A stretch of 64,000 nt of DNA, taken from NCBI RefSeq assembly GCF_011065895.1, contig NZ_JAALCR010000004.1, forward strand, positions 1-64,000. The letters are read 5' to 3'. The stretch's first letter is position 1, and each line of letters opens with the position of its first letter. The notes under the pieces are model-generated. The model ran no database searches, was not told the origin of the DNA, and saw nothing but the letters and a program-made list of their open reading frames with translations. Both the position numbers and the translations under genes were made by a program. Below, one piece after another: positions 17,987 through 27,369 of the stretch. The stretch is from Paludisphaera rhizosphaerae (GTDB lineage: Bacteria; Planctomycetota; Planctomycetia; Isosphaerales; Isosphaeraceae).

Positions 17987-18864
17987 GCCGCCTTCGATCC
18001 ACTCTCCAGCTCGTCCGGCTCCCCAACGTCCTGACCGCCGCCGCCGACAGCCTCGCCGGCTGGCTGATCGTCGGTGGAAGTCTGGGGGACGTGGCCCGCT
18101 GGCTGCCGCTGGCGCTGGCCTCGATGGGCCTCTACGCCGCGGGGATGGCTCTGAATGACTGGTTCGACCTGGAGGTCGACCGCCTGGAACGGCCCAACCG
18201 CCCCCTCCCCTCGGGCCGGGTCCCCGTCGGTCTGGCCGCGGCGATCGGCTGGGGAGGGTTGGCCCTGGGAATCGCGCTGGCGGCCCTGGGAGGCCAGCGG
18301 ACGTTCGGCGTGGCCTGCGCGCTCGCCGGGATGATCCTGGCCTATAACTCCGGCCTGAAGCATACGTTCCTGGGCCCCTGGGCGATGGGCTCTTGCCGGG
18401 GGCTGAACATGCTGCTGGGGATGGCCGCCGCGTCGTCGGCTGGATTTCCGGCGGCCTGGATCGCGGCGGGGGCGTTCGCCCTGTTCGTGGCCGGCGTGAC
18501 GTGGATCAGCCGATCGGAGGCCTGGGGAGGCGAACGGCGCAACCTGGTGATCGGCCTGGGGATCCAGGTTCTCGCCCTGGTGATTCTCGGCGTCGTCGCC
18601 GCGGCGTTTGGAGCGGTCGGTCCGTTCGCGGTCGTCGGGATTTTGCTGCTGGTCCTGGTGCTGGCCAAAGTCGTCCAGGTGGGGCGGATCGCCATCCGCG
18701 AAGCGTCCCCGGCGGTGATCCAGCAGGCCGTGAAGACGGGCGTGCTGTCGCTGGTCTGGCTGGACGTGGCGCTCGTCGCCGCGGCCTGCGGGCCGGCCGC
18801 CCTGGCGGTCGCGGCGATCTGGCCGCCGGCCTATCTCTTGGCGCGTCGACTGTACGCCACCTGA
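17983..18864 (+). CDS. UbiA-like prenyltransferase, EboC-like
   Basis: 293 residues, about eight membrane helices. The first Asp-rich motif is intact (NDWFDLEVDRLERPNRPLPS, the NDxxDxxxD Mg-diphosphate site). The second motif expected in UbiA enzymes (DxxxD) is replaced by WISRSEAWGG, a feature I associate with the EboC branch; that link is from memory. Inner membrane. It overlaps the upstream TIM-barrel stop by ATGA and is 12 bases from the next TIM barrel, so the three genes form one unit. Acceptor and prenyl donor unknown. Confidence 0.85.
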   Translation: MSRLRSTLQLVRLPNVLTAAADSLAGWLIVGGSLGDVARWLPLALASMGLYAAGMALNDWFDLEVDRLERPNRPLPSGRVPVGLAAAIGWGGLALGIALAALGGQRTFGVACALAGMILAYNSGLKHTFLGPWAMGSCRGLNMLLGMAAASSAGFPAAWIAAGAFALFVAGVTWISRSEAWGGERRNLVIGLGIQVLALVILGVVAAAFGAVGPFAVVGILLLVLVLAKVVQVGRIAIREASPAVIQQAVKTGVLSLVWLDVALVAAACGPAALAVAAIWPPAYLLARRLYAT

Positions 18865-18876
18865 CGAGGACGCCCC

Positions 18877-19716
18877 ATGCTCCTGGGATACAACACCAAC
18901 GGCCTGGCCCATCACCGGCTGTCCGACGCCCTCCGCCTCATGGCGGACGAAGGGTTCAAGAGCGCCGCGATCACCCTCGACGCCGCGGCGCTGGATCCTT
19001 ATGAGGAGCCGGCGACTCTCGCCCGCCAGACGACGGCGATCCGCGACCTGCTCGACTCCCTGGGGCTGGAGCGGGTGGTGGAGACTGGCGCGAGGTTCCT
19101 GCTCAACCCCAGGATGAAGCACGACCCGACCCTGATGGACCCGGACCCGGTCAAACGAGCCCTACGGGTCGACTTCCTCCGTCGGGCGATCGACCTGGCC
19201 GCGGCCCTCGACGCCGGCGCGGTCTCGTTCTGGTCGGGAATCCTTCGCGACGGCTCGTCCGAGGAAGCGGCGATGGATCGGCTCGCCACGGCGCTCCGGC
19301 CCGTGATCGAGCACGCCGAGGCGAAGGGAGTCCGGCTCGCGTTCGAGCCCGAGCCGGGCATGTTCATCGACACGTTCGACCGCTTTGCCCGCCTTGACGA
19401 GCGCGTGTCGCACCCACTGTTCGACCTGACCGTCGACGTCGGGCACGTCCATTGCAATGAGCGCGGGCCCGTTGCCGAGCACATCAACTCGTGGGGCCCC
19501 CGGATCGCCAACGTCCATATCGAGGACATGGTCGAAGGCGTGCACGAGCACCTGATGTTCGGCGAGGGGACGATGGACTTTCCGCCGATCATCGCGGCGC
19601 TTCGCGAGGTCGGCTATCGCGGCGGCCTGCACGTCGAACTCAGCCGCCACAGCCATATGGGCGACGAGGCCCTCCGCCGCAGCCGAGAGTTCCTCGCCCC
19701 CCTGCTCCGCGACTGA
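18877..19716 (+). CDS. Sugar phosphate isomerase/epimerase-like TIM barrel (second)
   Basis: 279 residues. Metal-site motifs: LAFEPEPGMFIDTFD (Glu), LTVDVGHVHCNE (Asp, His), NVHIEDMVEGVHEHLMFGEG (Glu/His) and LHVELSRHSH (final Glu). The order matches the xylose-isomerase-like fold and the first barrel at 17147, but sequence similarity between the two is low, so they probably handle different substrates. Ribosome site GACGAGGA upstream of ATG 18877. Last gene of the TIM-UbiA-TIM unit. EboE proteins, as I recall, are longer (near 400 residues), so I do not name it eboE. Confidence 0.87.
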   Translation: MLLGYNTNGLAHHRLSDALRLMADEGFKSAAITLDAAALDPYEEPATLARQTTAIRDLLDSLGLERVVETGARFLLNPRMKHDPTLMDPDPVKRALRVDFLRRAIDLAAALDAGAVSFWSGILRDGSSEEAAMDRLATALRPVIEHAEAKGVRLAFEPEPGMFIDTFDRFARLDERVSHPLFDLTVDVGHVHCNERGPVAEHINSWGPRIANVHIEDMVEGVHEHLMFGEGTMDFPPIIAALREVGYRGGLHVELSRHSHMGDEALRRSREFLAPLLRD

Positions 19717-20444
19717 GCGTCGGCCTTGCTCGACAAGGACCTCGTTCCGATGACTTATCGCACGACCTGGTTCGCGAATCGCCCCTGATCAGGTTTACAA
19801 CGAATTGATTAGTCGGACACATCCACATTTTTTTCCTTCAAGGTCTTGTCAAGCGACCGTTCGGCGAGATATCCTTCCCGAGTACGTTGGGAATAGACCG
19901 CTATCATGAATCCCCAGAAGGACCCACTCATCTCTCCCTGTGGGTCTGTGTCGGAGGCGTTCAACCTCTGGCTCTAAATGGATCGGATTCAGAGTCCGGC
20001 CAACGCCGACTCTAGCGGGTCAGGGCCCGACGGACCAACCCTCTCCACGTCCAAGACCCAGGCAAACGACGACTGAGACCGAATCGGCTGTCCTTGTCCC
20101 TTTTGCTGGTCGTTTCACCCAGATTCCCGGATTCGCTCGACGCGCTCCGCCCATCCCGACGTTGAGGTGGCGGCTGCACCACGTTGCGACGAGGTTGCCG
20201 GCCCCGCTCTCTCGGGCGTGGGACGATCGTGGCGCGCCTGCGTCTTCCGATTGGGCCGTCGCGGCTGGGGATCACGGGTGAGCGCCGTCTTGTTCGTTGA
20301 TACGTCCCGCACCCTCCAAAAAGAAGCGATAGGAGTGGGTGAAAACCAAGACGCCCCGGTCGGGGTCGATGAGTTCCGCCGGTTTATGAGTGATTATCGT
20401 CATCTTTCGTTCTGCATCTAGGCTCTTCGAGAAGGACGCAACTG
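19717..20444. other. Long intergenic leader before a DUF1559 gene
   Basis: 728 bases with no convincing gene; short frames here lack ribosome sites. It is less GC-rich than its neighbours around 19790-19930. A possible promoter is at 19846-19875, which would leave a leader of over 500 bases. Just before the DUF1559 ATG is GAGAAGGA, a good ribosome site. A structured RNA cannot be excluded. Confidence 0.5.
19846..19875 (+). promoter_or_regulatory. Possible sigma-70-like promoter
   Basis: TTGTCA at 19846-19851 and TATCCT at 19870-19875 are separated by 18 bases. It lies in the AT-richer gap upstream of the DUF1559 gene at 20445. Matched by eye only. Confidence 0.3.
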
Positions 20445-21485
20445 ATGCGCAGTTCCCAAAGCCGCCGGCTCGGCGCGACCAGCCGCGGTTTCACCTTGAT
20501 CGAGCTGCTGGTGGTGATCGCGATCATCGCCGTTCTCATCGCCTTGCTTTTGCCCGCCGTGCAGGCCGCTCGCGAGGCCGCCCGTCGAGCTCAGTGCATC
20601 AACAATCTAAAACAGATTGGTTTGGCGATGCACAACTATGAAAGCTCCGCCGGCTGCTTCCCGTTGGGGGGCTTCACTTACGGCCCAGACGGCCTTCAGC
20701 ACTACGTCCAGGCGCTCGCGATGCTGCTGCCGTTCATGGAACAGGGCACCATCGGCAACTCACTGAATTTCAACCTGCGAACCGCGGGCGACCTCAGCGG
20801 GATCAACGGCGGGCTGTCGAACTGGACCGGGCTGATCACCGTGGTCTCGGCGTACATCTGCCCGGACGACTTCCCGATCACGCCGTACACCAAGTCGGAA
20901 AGCAACAACCCGTACTCGCAGACGTCGTACTTCCCCTCCGGAGGGACCTGGAACACCATCGCCTACTACGCCGGCCCGAACCTCTGGGATCAGTATCCAG
21001 GCAATGGCGCGTTCGACGTGAGAACCAGCTACAAGATCGGCGCCTTCACGGACGGCACCAGCAACACGATCCTGGTCGGCGAGGTTTCCCGTTACAAGAA
21101 CGACCCGGACCGCGTGTTCAACCAGTGGAGCCGGATCGCCTTCTTCGGGTCGAGCATCGGCGCGAACACGACGCGTCCCCAGGGCCTGGCCTTCCAGGTG
21201 CCGAAGATCAACGCCCAGCCCAAGATCGGCGACGGCGCCTTCGGCGGACCGCCGGATTCGCTCCCCGCCGGCACCACCGACGACTCCGACTACAAGAACT
21301 GGACCCTGAGCCCGGCCTACAGGGACTACGGCCAGTGGGGCTTCCGCAGCCAGCACCCGGGCGGCGCCAACATGCTGTTGGCCGACGGCAGCGCCAAGTT
21401 CCTCAAGGAAACCATCAACAACGACATCTTCCGTGCTCTCGGCACGCGGAACCTCGGGGAAGTGGTCTCCGCCGACGCTTATTGA
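20445..21485 (+). CDS. DUF1559 protein with pilin-type N-terminus
   Basis: 346 residues. A type IV prepilin-like leader ends in SRG before [20 protein letters not shown], so peptidase cleavage should fall between Gly and Phe. [20 protein letters not shown] follows, the start of the DUF1559 (SBP_bac_10) domain. The C-terminus has the family motif LLADGSAKFLKETIN. Secreted or surface-anchored; the family is greatly expanded in planctomycetes and its function is unsettled. A hairpin and a small lipoprotein gene follow at once. Three paralogues lie at 46837, 48521 and 53680. Confidence 0.95.
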   Translation: MRSSQSRRLGATSRGFTLIELLVVIAIIAVLIALLLPAVQAAREAARRAQCINNLKQIGLAMHNYESSAGCFPLGGFTYGPDGLQHYVQALAMLLPFMEQGTIGNSLNFNLRTAGDLSGINGGLSNWTGLITVVSAYICPDDFPITPYTKSESNNPYSQTSYFPSGGTWNTIAYYAGPNLWDQYPGNGAFDVRTSYKIGAFTDGTSNTILVGEVSRYKNDPDRVFNQWSRIAFFGSSIGANTTRPQGLAFQVPKINAQPKIGDGAFGGPPDSLPAGTTDDSDYKNWTLSPAYRDYGQWGFRSQHPGGANMLLADGSAKFLKETINNDIFRALGTRNLGEVVSADAY

Positions 21486-21538
21486 TGAGCCTCGCGGAAA
21501 CGCGAGCGCCTCACGATCGTTGAATTCTCGTTGCGCGA

Positions 21539-21576
21539 CCTGGGGCGGTCGAACCGTCTGGTTCGACCGCCCCAGG
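21539..21576 (+). terminator. 17-bp hairpin after the DUF1559 gene
   Basis: Arms 21539-21555 and 21560-21576 pair perfectly around GTCT. There is no T tract, so it may pause or stabilise the DUF1559 mRNA rather than end all transcription into the lipoprotein gene. Confidence 0.6.
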
Positions 21577-21625
21577 CGACGTCCTGAATCGTCTCACCGC
21601 TCACCATGACAGGATCCCGACACTC

Positions 21626-21844
21626 ATGGTCGACCTCAGCCGCCGCCGTGTCCTTTTGTTGTCCCTGACTTTGCCCCTCGGCATCGGGCTGGCTGGTTGC
21701 GAATCCAACCCCAACGGCCCGACGTTCCCGACCCTTCCGGCTGAGAAGAACGCCGGTGACGCGGCAGGCGGTCCCGGAGAGCCTGCAACAAAGGGACGCA
21801 AAAAGAAAAACCCGATGGGGATGATCAACGATCCGGCGGCGTGA
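21626..21844 (+). CDS. Small lipoprotein
   Basis: 72 residues. The signal peptide has a twin-Arg start (VDLSRRRVLLLSLTLPLGIG) and lipobox LAGC, giving a mature lipoprotein of about 45 residues that begins CESNPNGPTFP and ends in a basic, Gly/Pro-rich tail. It lies 140 bases after the DUF1559 stop with a hairpin between. Small lipoproteins next to DUF1559 genes recur at 46356 and 49701, so a surface partnership is plausible. No domain recognised. Confidence 0.75.
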   Translation: MVDLSRRRVLLLSLTLPLGIGLAGCESNPNGPTFPTLPAEKNAGDAAGGPGEPATKGRKKKNPMGMINDPAA

Positions 21845-22031
21845 TTCCGCCTGATCGCAGAGAGGAATCGCCTCAAAATCGATTGTCAAAGATCGGCCGG
21901 GCGTGGCGGAGCGATTGCGCGGTGAGGTGAGCGAGCCTCACCCCATCGCGCACCCCGATCGACGACCCAGACGCGTCGGAGATAACCCGCGCTGAATCGA
22001 GAGAGCACTCTGGCAGGTGCGCTGCTCTCTC

Positions 22032-22850
22032 TTAGGAGATAGTCGCAGTCGCGGGAGAAAAGCGCCGGCTCTGGGCGAAGAAATTCCGGGGGTTTTCAAA
22101 GACGAGCCGCCGGATGAGCGCCTCGTCGTGTCCCCGCCGCTTCATCTCAAAGATGAACTCGGGGACGGCGAGCGGATCGCTGTGCCCCCAGTCGCCGGCC
22201 GAGTTGACCATCACCCGCTCCGCGCCGTACGCTTCGACCATGTCGGCGGCGCGGGCGGGGGTGCATTTGGAGATCGGGTAGAGGGTCATTCCCACCCAGT
22301 GCCCGGCGTCGAGCGCCGCGCGGATCGTGTGCTCCTCCACATGGTCGATGCAGACCCGCTCGGGAGGGATCCGACCGTCCCCCTTGACCATGTCCAGGAT
22401 CATCCGGGTCCCCTGGTACTTGTCGGCCAGGTGGGGGGTGTGCACGAGGACCAACTCGCCCGTCCGAGCGGCCAGGTCGAGGTGGTCCAGGAAGACGGTC
22501 GCCTCGTTCTTGGTGTTCTTGTTGAGCCCGATCTCGCCGATCCCCAGCACGCCGGGGCGGTCGAGGAACTCGGGGATCATCGCGATGACCTCGCGCGACA
22601 GGCTGACGTTCTCCGCCTCCTTGGCGTTGATGCAAAGCCAGCAGTAGTGCTCGATCCCATACGCCGCGGCGCGACGGGCCTCGAAGTCCACGAGCTGCCG
22701 GAAGTAGTCGCGAAAGCCTTGCACACCTGAGCGGTCGAACCCGGCCCAGAAGGCCGGCTCGGAGACCATCACGCACCCCGCGAGCGCCATCCGTTTGTAG
22801 TCGTCGGTGGTGCGAGAGACCATGTGGATGTGCGGGTCGATGTAGTTCAT
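22032..22850 (-). CDS. TatD-family metal-dependent hydrolase, EboB-like
   Basis: 272 residues from ATG 22850 ([20 protein letters not shown]), with AAGGAG upstream; the longer frame to 22958 is not needed. Amidohydrolase metal ligands are all present: HIH near residue 8, Glu in IGEIGLNKN, His in [10 protein letters not shown], His in IDHVEEHT and Asp in [10 protein letters not shown]. TatD enzymes are metal-dependent nucleases or hydrolases, but this branch, with [19 protein letters not shown], matches my memory of EboB-type proteins. It is on the other strand, 3 kb from the UbiA-like gene. Substrate unknown. Confidence 0.82.
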   Translation of the reverse strand: MNYIDPHIHMVSRTTDDYKRMALAGCVMVSEPAFWAGFDRSGVQGFRDYFRQLVDFEARRAAAYGIEHYCWLCINAKEAENVSLSREVIAMIPEFLDRPGVLGIGEIGLNKNTKNEATVFLDHLDLAARTGELVLVHTPHLADKYQGTRMILDMVKGDGRIPPERVCIDHVEEHTIRAALDAGHWVGMTLYPISKCTPARAADMVEAYGAERVMVNSAGDWGHSDPLAVPEFIFEMKRRGHDEALIRRLVFENPRNFFAQSRRFSPATATIS

Positions 22851-23091
22851 CGAGGGGCGTCTCCTTCCGGCCGATCGGATCGCGGCGGGGCCCGTCGGAC
22901 GGTCGACGTGTGGTGGGGGCGTGAGGAACCGACGCAGGGCGCTAGGCCCGCTCTTCACGGCTCAAGGATACCAGGCTGGCCGCCGGAAAGCGAACGGTGG
23001 ACGCTTCCACGACCAGCCTCGGATCGTCGCGGATGGGCCGCGGGAGGGCGTCGACGGGATCCGCCCCCGTGGCGGGCTTCGCGGACCGACT
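22851..23091. other. Intergenic region, nothing recognised
   Basis: 241 bases between two minus-strand genes. Apart from the ribosome site of the TatD-like gene I see no gene or strong hairpin. Confidence 0.4.
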
Positions 23092-23820
23092 TCAGGCGGT
23101 CGGGGCAGCCTTGCGGTAGATCATCAGGTTCGTGGCGTAGAATTTATCGATATTGGTGGTGAGCCACTCGTCGCAGAGTTTGCGGCTGATTTCGTCGTCG
23201 TAGACGAAGCCCCTGGCCGCGAACTTCTCGATCCAGTAAGACCGCGGCTGCTCGTTGATGTGGTCCTCCCCCCCCTGGCCCGGAGGGGCGGCGGTCATCA
23301 GGACGATATCGGCGATGCTACAGAGGTAGTCGACGTAATTATCGGCGCAGGATTCCGGCAGGTGCTCGGCGACCTCGGTGGAGGCGACGAGGTCCGCCCT
23401 GGCCTTCGTGAGCTGGGAGAACGGCAACCTGAGATTCAGGCTGTGGACTTCCACCCCCTTCTCGCGGGCGATCTCCAGAGCCGCCGTCGAATACTCAAAG
23501 CCGACGCCGGGGATACCATAAGTCTTCAGCTCGGCCAGCAACTGGCCGGTGCCGCAGCCGACGTCGACGACCTTCGAAGGGTGGAAGACCTCGTGGATCG
23601 ATTTGGCGATAATCGGCGCCGACCGGAGTGCGTACACTCCCATCGCCTCTTCGTAATACTTTCGATCGTAGATGGAGTCGTGGGTCTCGAGCTTCTGGAC
23701 GAGACGCTTCAAAGGGCTGAGGACGCTGTGGAGCTTGGAGCTCGGGTCGTCTGCGGCTCGACGGATATTTTCCGGTATGACGCGGCGCACGGTCGATCTG
23801 AGAGTCGCATAAAAACTCAT
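23092..23820 (-). CDS. SAM-dependent class I methyltransferase
   Basis: 242 residues from ATG 23820 (MSFYATLRSTVRRVIPENIR); the earlier ATG at 23985 adds a low-similarity extension. SAM-binding motif I is VVDVGCGTGQLLAEL, motif II includes GVGFEYSTAALEIA, and the later STEVAEHLP is the post-II motif common in Methyltransf_11/23 proteins. PGQGGEDHINEQPRSYW matches methyltransferases in cell-surface sugar clusters. Divergent from a glycosyltransferase gene, so a role in glycan or lipid methylation is likely but not proven. Confidence 0.88.
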   Translation of the reverse strand: MSFYATLRSTVRRVIPENIRRAADDPSSKLHSVLSPLKRLVQKLETHDSIYDRKYYEEAMGVYALRSAPIIAKSIHEVFHPSKVVDVGCGTGQLLAELKTYGIPGVGFEYSTAALEIAREKGVEVHSLNLRLPFSQLTKARADLVASTEVAEHLPESCADNYVDYLCSIADIVLMTAAPPGQGGEDHINEQPRSYWIEKFAARGFVYDDEISRKLCDEWLTTNIDKFYATNLMIYRKAAPTA

Positions 23821-24127
23821 AGGGCTCGCTCGCGGATCGCCGGGGTTTGCGCCTGATCTCGGCGCCCGTGCGCCGCGGCCGAGGTCGGCCGGCCCGGCGA
23901 CCGAAACCAATCCTCGATCCGAGTTTACATTTTGACAGCCGTTGATGAATTTTGCAACTCGCCTGAAAGCCTGCTCAAAGCTCATTCATCAGTTGTGCTA
24001 CAAGTTTAGGCAATCTACCATGCTGGTCTGGGTGGACGGGCGGCGCTCTCGGATGTGAAGCGATTTCCCCGGTGAACGCGATCGAATCATCGCTGGCGAA
24101 ACGCAGGCGAACAGACGGAGGGGGGAT
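23821..24127. other. Divergent promoter region
   Basis: 307 bases between the methyltransferase (minus) and glycosyltransferase (plus) starts. AT-richer between about 23930 and 24030, as expected for promoters. No gene seen. Confidence 0.4.
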
Positions 24128-25432
24128 GTGACGATCCCGGATCTAGAGCCGTCGTTCTCGCAGCCCCGTCGCATCGTCCTCACCGCGCTCGGCTCGCTGG
24201 GAGACCTGCATCCGTACATCGCCATCGCGCTGGGGCTCAGGGCTCGCGGTCATGAGCCGGTCCTGGCGACGGGGGAGACCTATCGGCGGAAGATCGAGGC
24301 GCTCGGGTTGGAGTTCCGTCCGTTGCGACCGGACTCGGACGAGTTGACCGACCCCAACGCGATGCGCCGCTACATGGACTCCCGTCGGGGGACGTTCCGG
24401 GTGCTTCGGAACTGGATCCTGCCCGCGATTCGCGAGAGCTACGAGGATACGCTCGCGGCGGCGGAGGGGGCGGATCTCCTGGTCGCCCATCCGCTCGCAT
24501 TCACCACGAGGATCGTGGCGGAGCAACGGGGGCTGCCCTGGGTCTCGTCGCACGTCTCGCCGGTCGGGTTCTTCTCGGCCGTCGATCCGCCAGTCGTTCC
24601 TGGTTTTCCCGGTCTCGCCGCGCGGCTGCACGGGCTTGGACCGTGGTTCTGGTCGCCGCTCAGCCGGTTGCTCTGGCGAGTGAGCCTTTCGTGGGGTCGG
24701 CCGATCGAGCAACTCCGCGCTGAGATTGGGCTCCCTCCTTCAGGCGACCATCCGCTGGTCGACGGTCATTCCCCGGGCCTCGCACTGGCCCTTTTCCCGC
24801 AACTCTTCGCCCCGAAGCAGATCGACTGGCCTCCGCAGGTCGTCCACACCGGCTTTCCGTTCTACGATCGGGACGGCCAGGCGGGGCTTCCTCCGGAACT
24901 AGCCCGCTTTCTTGACGACGGGCCGCCGCCGATCGTCTTCACGCTGGGAGTCACATCGGCGATGGTCGCGGGCTCGTTCTTCGAGGACAGCCTCTCGGCC
25001 GCGAAAAGGCTGGGCCGACGGGCCGTCCTGGTCGTCGGCAAACACCACTCGCCGATCCATCCGACGCTCTCGGGAGCGGCGATCGCCGTCGACTACGCGC
25101 CGTTCTCGGAACTGTTCCCGCGAGCCGCTGCGGTCGTTCATTCCGGCGGCATCGGCACGACGGGCCTGGCGATGCGTGCGGGGCGGCCGACGCTGATCGT
25201 CCCTCACGCCCACGACCAGCATGACAACGCCGCGCGGGCCGCTCGATTGGGGATCGCCCGCGTGGTCGTCGCGCAGCGATACACGGCGGCGCGGGCGGCG
25301 GTTGAACTGCATCCTCTCCTGGACGATCCCTCCTTCACGCATCGAGCCTCAGAGGTCGCTCAGGCCCTGCGTCGTGAAGACGGCGTCGGCACAGCCTGCG
25401 ATCTCCTGGAAGGCCGGATCGCGGATCACTGA
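24128..25432 (+). CDS. UGT/GT1-type glycosyltransferase
   Basis: 434 residues, GTG start (an ATG two bases earlier runs straight into a stop). The N-terminal domain opens with VLTALGSLGDLHPYIAIALG, the acceptor-domain signature of GT1/GT28 enzymes. The C-terminal donor site reads FPRAAAVVHSGGIGTTGLAM then PTLIVPHAHDQHDNAARA, the UGT sugar-nucleotide motif with the HSGGxGT core and the D/Q-rich end. Such enzymes glycosylate sterols, antibiotics or lipids. Divergent from a methyltransferase, consistent with glycolipid or secondary-metabolite decoration. Probably cytoplasmic or peripheral. Confidence 0.9.
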   Translation: MTIPDLEPSFSQPRRIVLTALGSLGDLHPYIAIALGLRARGHEPVLATGETYRRKIEALGLEFRPLRPDSDELTDPNAMRRYMDSRRGTFRVLRNWILPAIRESYEDTLAAAEGADLLVAHPLAFTTRIVAEQRGLPWVSSHVSPVGFFSAVDPPVVPGFPGLAARLHGLGPWFWSPLSRLLWRVSLSWGRPIEQLRAEIGLPPSGDHPLVDGHSPGLALALFPQLFAPKQIDWPPQVVHTGFPFYDRDGQAGLPPELARFLDDGPPPIVFTLGVTSAMVAGSFFEDSLSAAKRLGRRAVLVVGKHHSPIHPTLSGAAIAVDYAPFSELFPRAAAVVHSGGIGTTGLAMRAGRPTLIVPHAHDQHDNAARAARLGIARVVVAQRYTAARAAVELHPLLDDPSFTHRASEVAQALRREDGVGTACDLLEGRIADH

Positions 25433-25508
25433 CGGAGTTGAGCGAACCGATCGGCTGGCTCGTGTGTCATCCCCGTCGTCGAATCTCCAACTGATGGGAG
25501 GCCGTGCC

Positions 25509-25571
25509 ATGATTCATCTCAACACCTGTCTCTCCAAGCGATCCTGCCGCATCGCCCGATCCACTCCCTGA
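25509..25571 (+). CDS. Possible 20-residue peptide upstream of the PcfJ-like gene
   Basis: ATG 25509 to TGA 25571 encodes MIHLNTCLSKRSCRIARSTP, preceded by GGGAGG at a suitable distance. Short, Cys/Arg-rich, no family. It could be a leader peptide or chance. Confidence 0.2.
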   Translation: MIHLNTCLSKRSCRIARSTP

Positions 25572-25671
25572 AGGGGATTCCGTCGCCCTGTCGAGGCCGT
25601 CGGACCGTGATCGGCTGCGCACTTCGCCGTCGTCGCAATCACATCCGACCGTCACTCGAAAAGGGCATGTT

Positions 25672-26817
25672 ATGTCGAGCGATCCCGCGCGCCGCGAGTT
25701 CGCCAAGAAGGCGATCGACGCGGCCGTCCGCAAGGTTCTCAGCTCATGCGACTCCGCGGTCGCCGAGCTGATCTGGAAGGTCCAGAGCCGTTCCACGCTG
25801 TTGTGCCCCGCCTGCTACGTCGGCCGCGAGGACGCCGTCGACGCCGACCACATCGTCCGGGGACTCGTCGCCCTCGCCGTGTATCGCGACGACTGGCTAC
25901 GTCCTCTCGATTCGTGGAGCGCCGCGGGCCGGACGGCCGTGGGGACCTTCTCATCGTTGGCGCATCACCTGCTGGCCCGCTACCCCGTCCCGGCCGTGCT
26001 GCTCTCATGCTGGTTCCGGGGTGACGACGCGACCCGCCGATGCCAGGCCTGGTTCCGCCACGTCGGTCAGGGAGGAAGCCTGCGCACGGCCGGCTTCCCG
26101 CTCGCTCTCACGAAGCGGGCGGCGCACCACTTCGCGCACGCCCCAACGGTCTTTTCGATCGAAGCCGCGCTGAGGTGGGCTCAGGTCCGCACCTTCACCA
26201 ACGACGATCGGCTCGCACGCCAACTGGCCCGGAGTCGACTTGGAGACGAGTTCGAGGCCCCCGAGTTCTGGGACCCTTTCCTCCGCCGCCTCGCCAGGCG
26301 AGGACCACGGCTCATGACGGTTCAAACGTGGTCCCTGGTCGAGTACCTCCACGCGCAGCGGTCCGTGCGGCCGGACTTCACGGTCGGAACGCGGTCGATC
26401 GAGACGCTCCTGAAGGAGACCGCCGCCTGGAGGGCGGAACAGGCTCGCGAGGAGAAGCGGCGGATCGTCCGGTGGGACCCGTCCGATATCGGAGGCTTGC
26501 AGTACACGACGAGCGACGGCCGAGCCTGGTCGATCCGGGAGCTGCTCGGCAGCGATGAGTTGAACGCGGAAGGCAAGGCGATGCGGCACTGCGTCGGGGC
26601 GTACAAGCGGAAATGCGCGAGGCGGCTTACGACGATCTGGTCGCTCGCCCTGGAGACCCCTGAAGGAAGGCGTCGACGCGTCACCGTGGAGGTTGACCCG
26701 GAGACCCGTGAAATCGAACAGGCGAATGCCAAGTTCAACGCCGAGCCCGACGCGGCCTCGCACGCCGTGCTCGTCGAATGGGCTCGTCGGGAGGGGCTGA
26801 AGATCGGGTCGTGCTGA
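25672..26817 (+). CDS. PcfJ-like domain protein
   Basis: 381 residues, cytoplasmic. The C-terminal third matches the PcfJ family pattern: GKAMRHCVGAYKRKCARRLT with conserved His-Cys and Cys, then WSLALETPEG, RRVTVEVDPETREIEQANAK and a final Trp-containing helix. PcfJ was first named from a conjugative plasmid of Enterococcus, but chromosomal members are widespread and uncharacterised. The N-terminal two thirds are helical and have a CPAC pair near residue 45 but no known domain. No conjugation genes are near. It converges on the 140-residue gene at 26830, with only 12 bases between. Confidence 0.72.
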   Translation: MSSDPARREFAKKAIDAAVRKVLSSCDSAVAELIWKVQSRSTLLCPACYVGREDAVDADHIVRGLVALAVYRDDWLRPLDSWSAAGRTAVGTFSSLAHHLLARYPVPAVLLSCWFRGDDATRRCQAWFRHVGQGGSLRTAGFPLALTKRAAHHFAHAPTVFSIEAALRWAQVRTFTNDDRLARQLARSRLGDEFEAPEFWDPFLRRLARRGPRLMTVQTWSLVEYLHAQRSVRPDFTVGTRSIETLLKETAAWRAEQAREEKRRIVRWDPSDIGGLQYTTSDGRAWSIRELLGSDELNAEGKAMRHCVGAYKRKCARRLTTIWSLALETPEGRRRRVTVEVDPETREIEQANAKFNAEPDAASHAVLVEWARREGLKIGSC

Positions 26818-26829
26818 CGCCAGGGATCG

Positions 26830-27252
26830 TCAAGGCTGGAACCACGGATCGTCCCGAACCGAGGCGAGACACTCGTCGAGGGTTGCTCCCGTCAGCAGGT
26901 TGTGCCATTCGCCCGTGTGTCGAACGAAGGCGAGGTTGAATCGATGGTCGGCCGTGTGTTCCAGCCGGGCGAAGTTGTACTCGAACGTCGGCGAGATCGC
27001 GTTCGGCCCCGGCGATGCATAGGTGGCGGTCAGGTAGAAGAATCGGCCTCGCCATTTGGTCGAGAGCCCGATCACGTAGTTGAAATTCGGGTCGTCGGGA
27101 GCGGGCCTGACGAATTTCGGCGTAAGAGTGCTGTCGATCAACTCCTTCGCTTTCCGATCGGCCTCGGCCCGGATCGCGGAAGTCGGCTTTGTCGCCGGGT
27201 CTTTCCCCGGGGTATAAACCCATTGCCGCTGCGACTTTCGAGGCTTCGCCAT
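26830..27252 (-). CDS. Hypothetical protein, 140 residues
   Basis: Start at ATG 27252 (MAKPRKSQRQWVYTPGKDPA) with GAGG 7 bases upstream. The first 40 residues are basic; the core is aromatic and beta-rich (FNYVIGLSTKWRGRFFYLTATYASPG...). No signal peptide, no recognised domain. The basic start and the GLSTKWRGRFFY strand pattern could suit nucleic-acid binding, but this is conjecture. It lies between the PcfJ-like gene and the XPB-like gene and is divergent from the latter. Confidence 0.6.
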   Translation of the reverse strand: MAKPRKSQRQWVYTPGKDPATKPTSAIRAEADRKAKELIDSTLTPKFVRPAPDDPNFNYVIGLSTKWRGRFFYLTATYASPGPNAISPTFEYNFARLEHTADHRFNLAFVRHTGEWHNLLTGATLDECLASVRDDPWFQP

Positions 27253-27369
27253 GGCCCATACCTCGACGGCGGTGAATCGAAGACCGAGTGTGTTACTCTC
27301 ATCGTATTTCGACCGGCGATCGGCCGCCATGATCGGCAGCCATGCCTCGCAACGAAACACGGTGACGAC

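Noticed and set aside
18877-19716. Naming the second TIM barrel eboE
   Set aside because: About 279 residues, shorter than the EboE proteins I recall (near 400).
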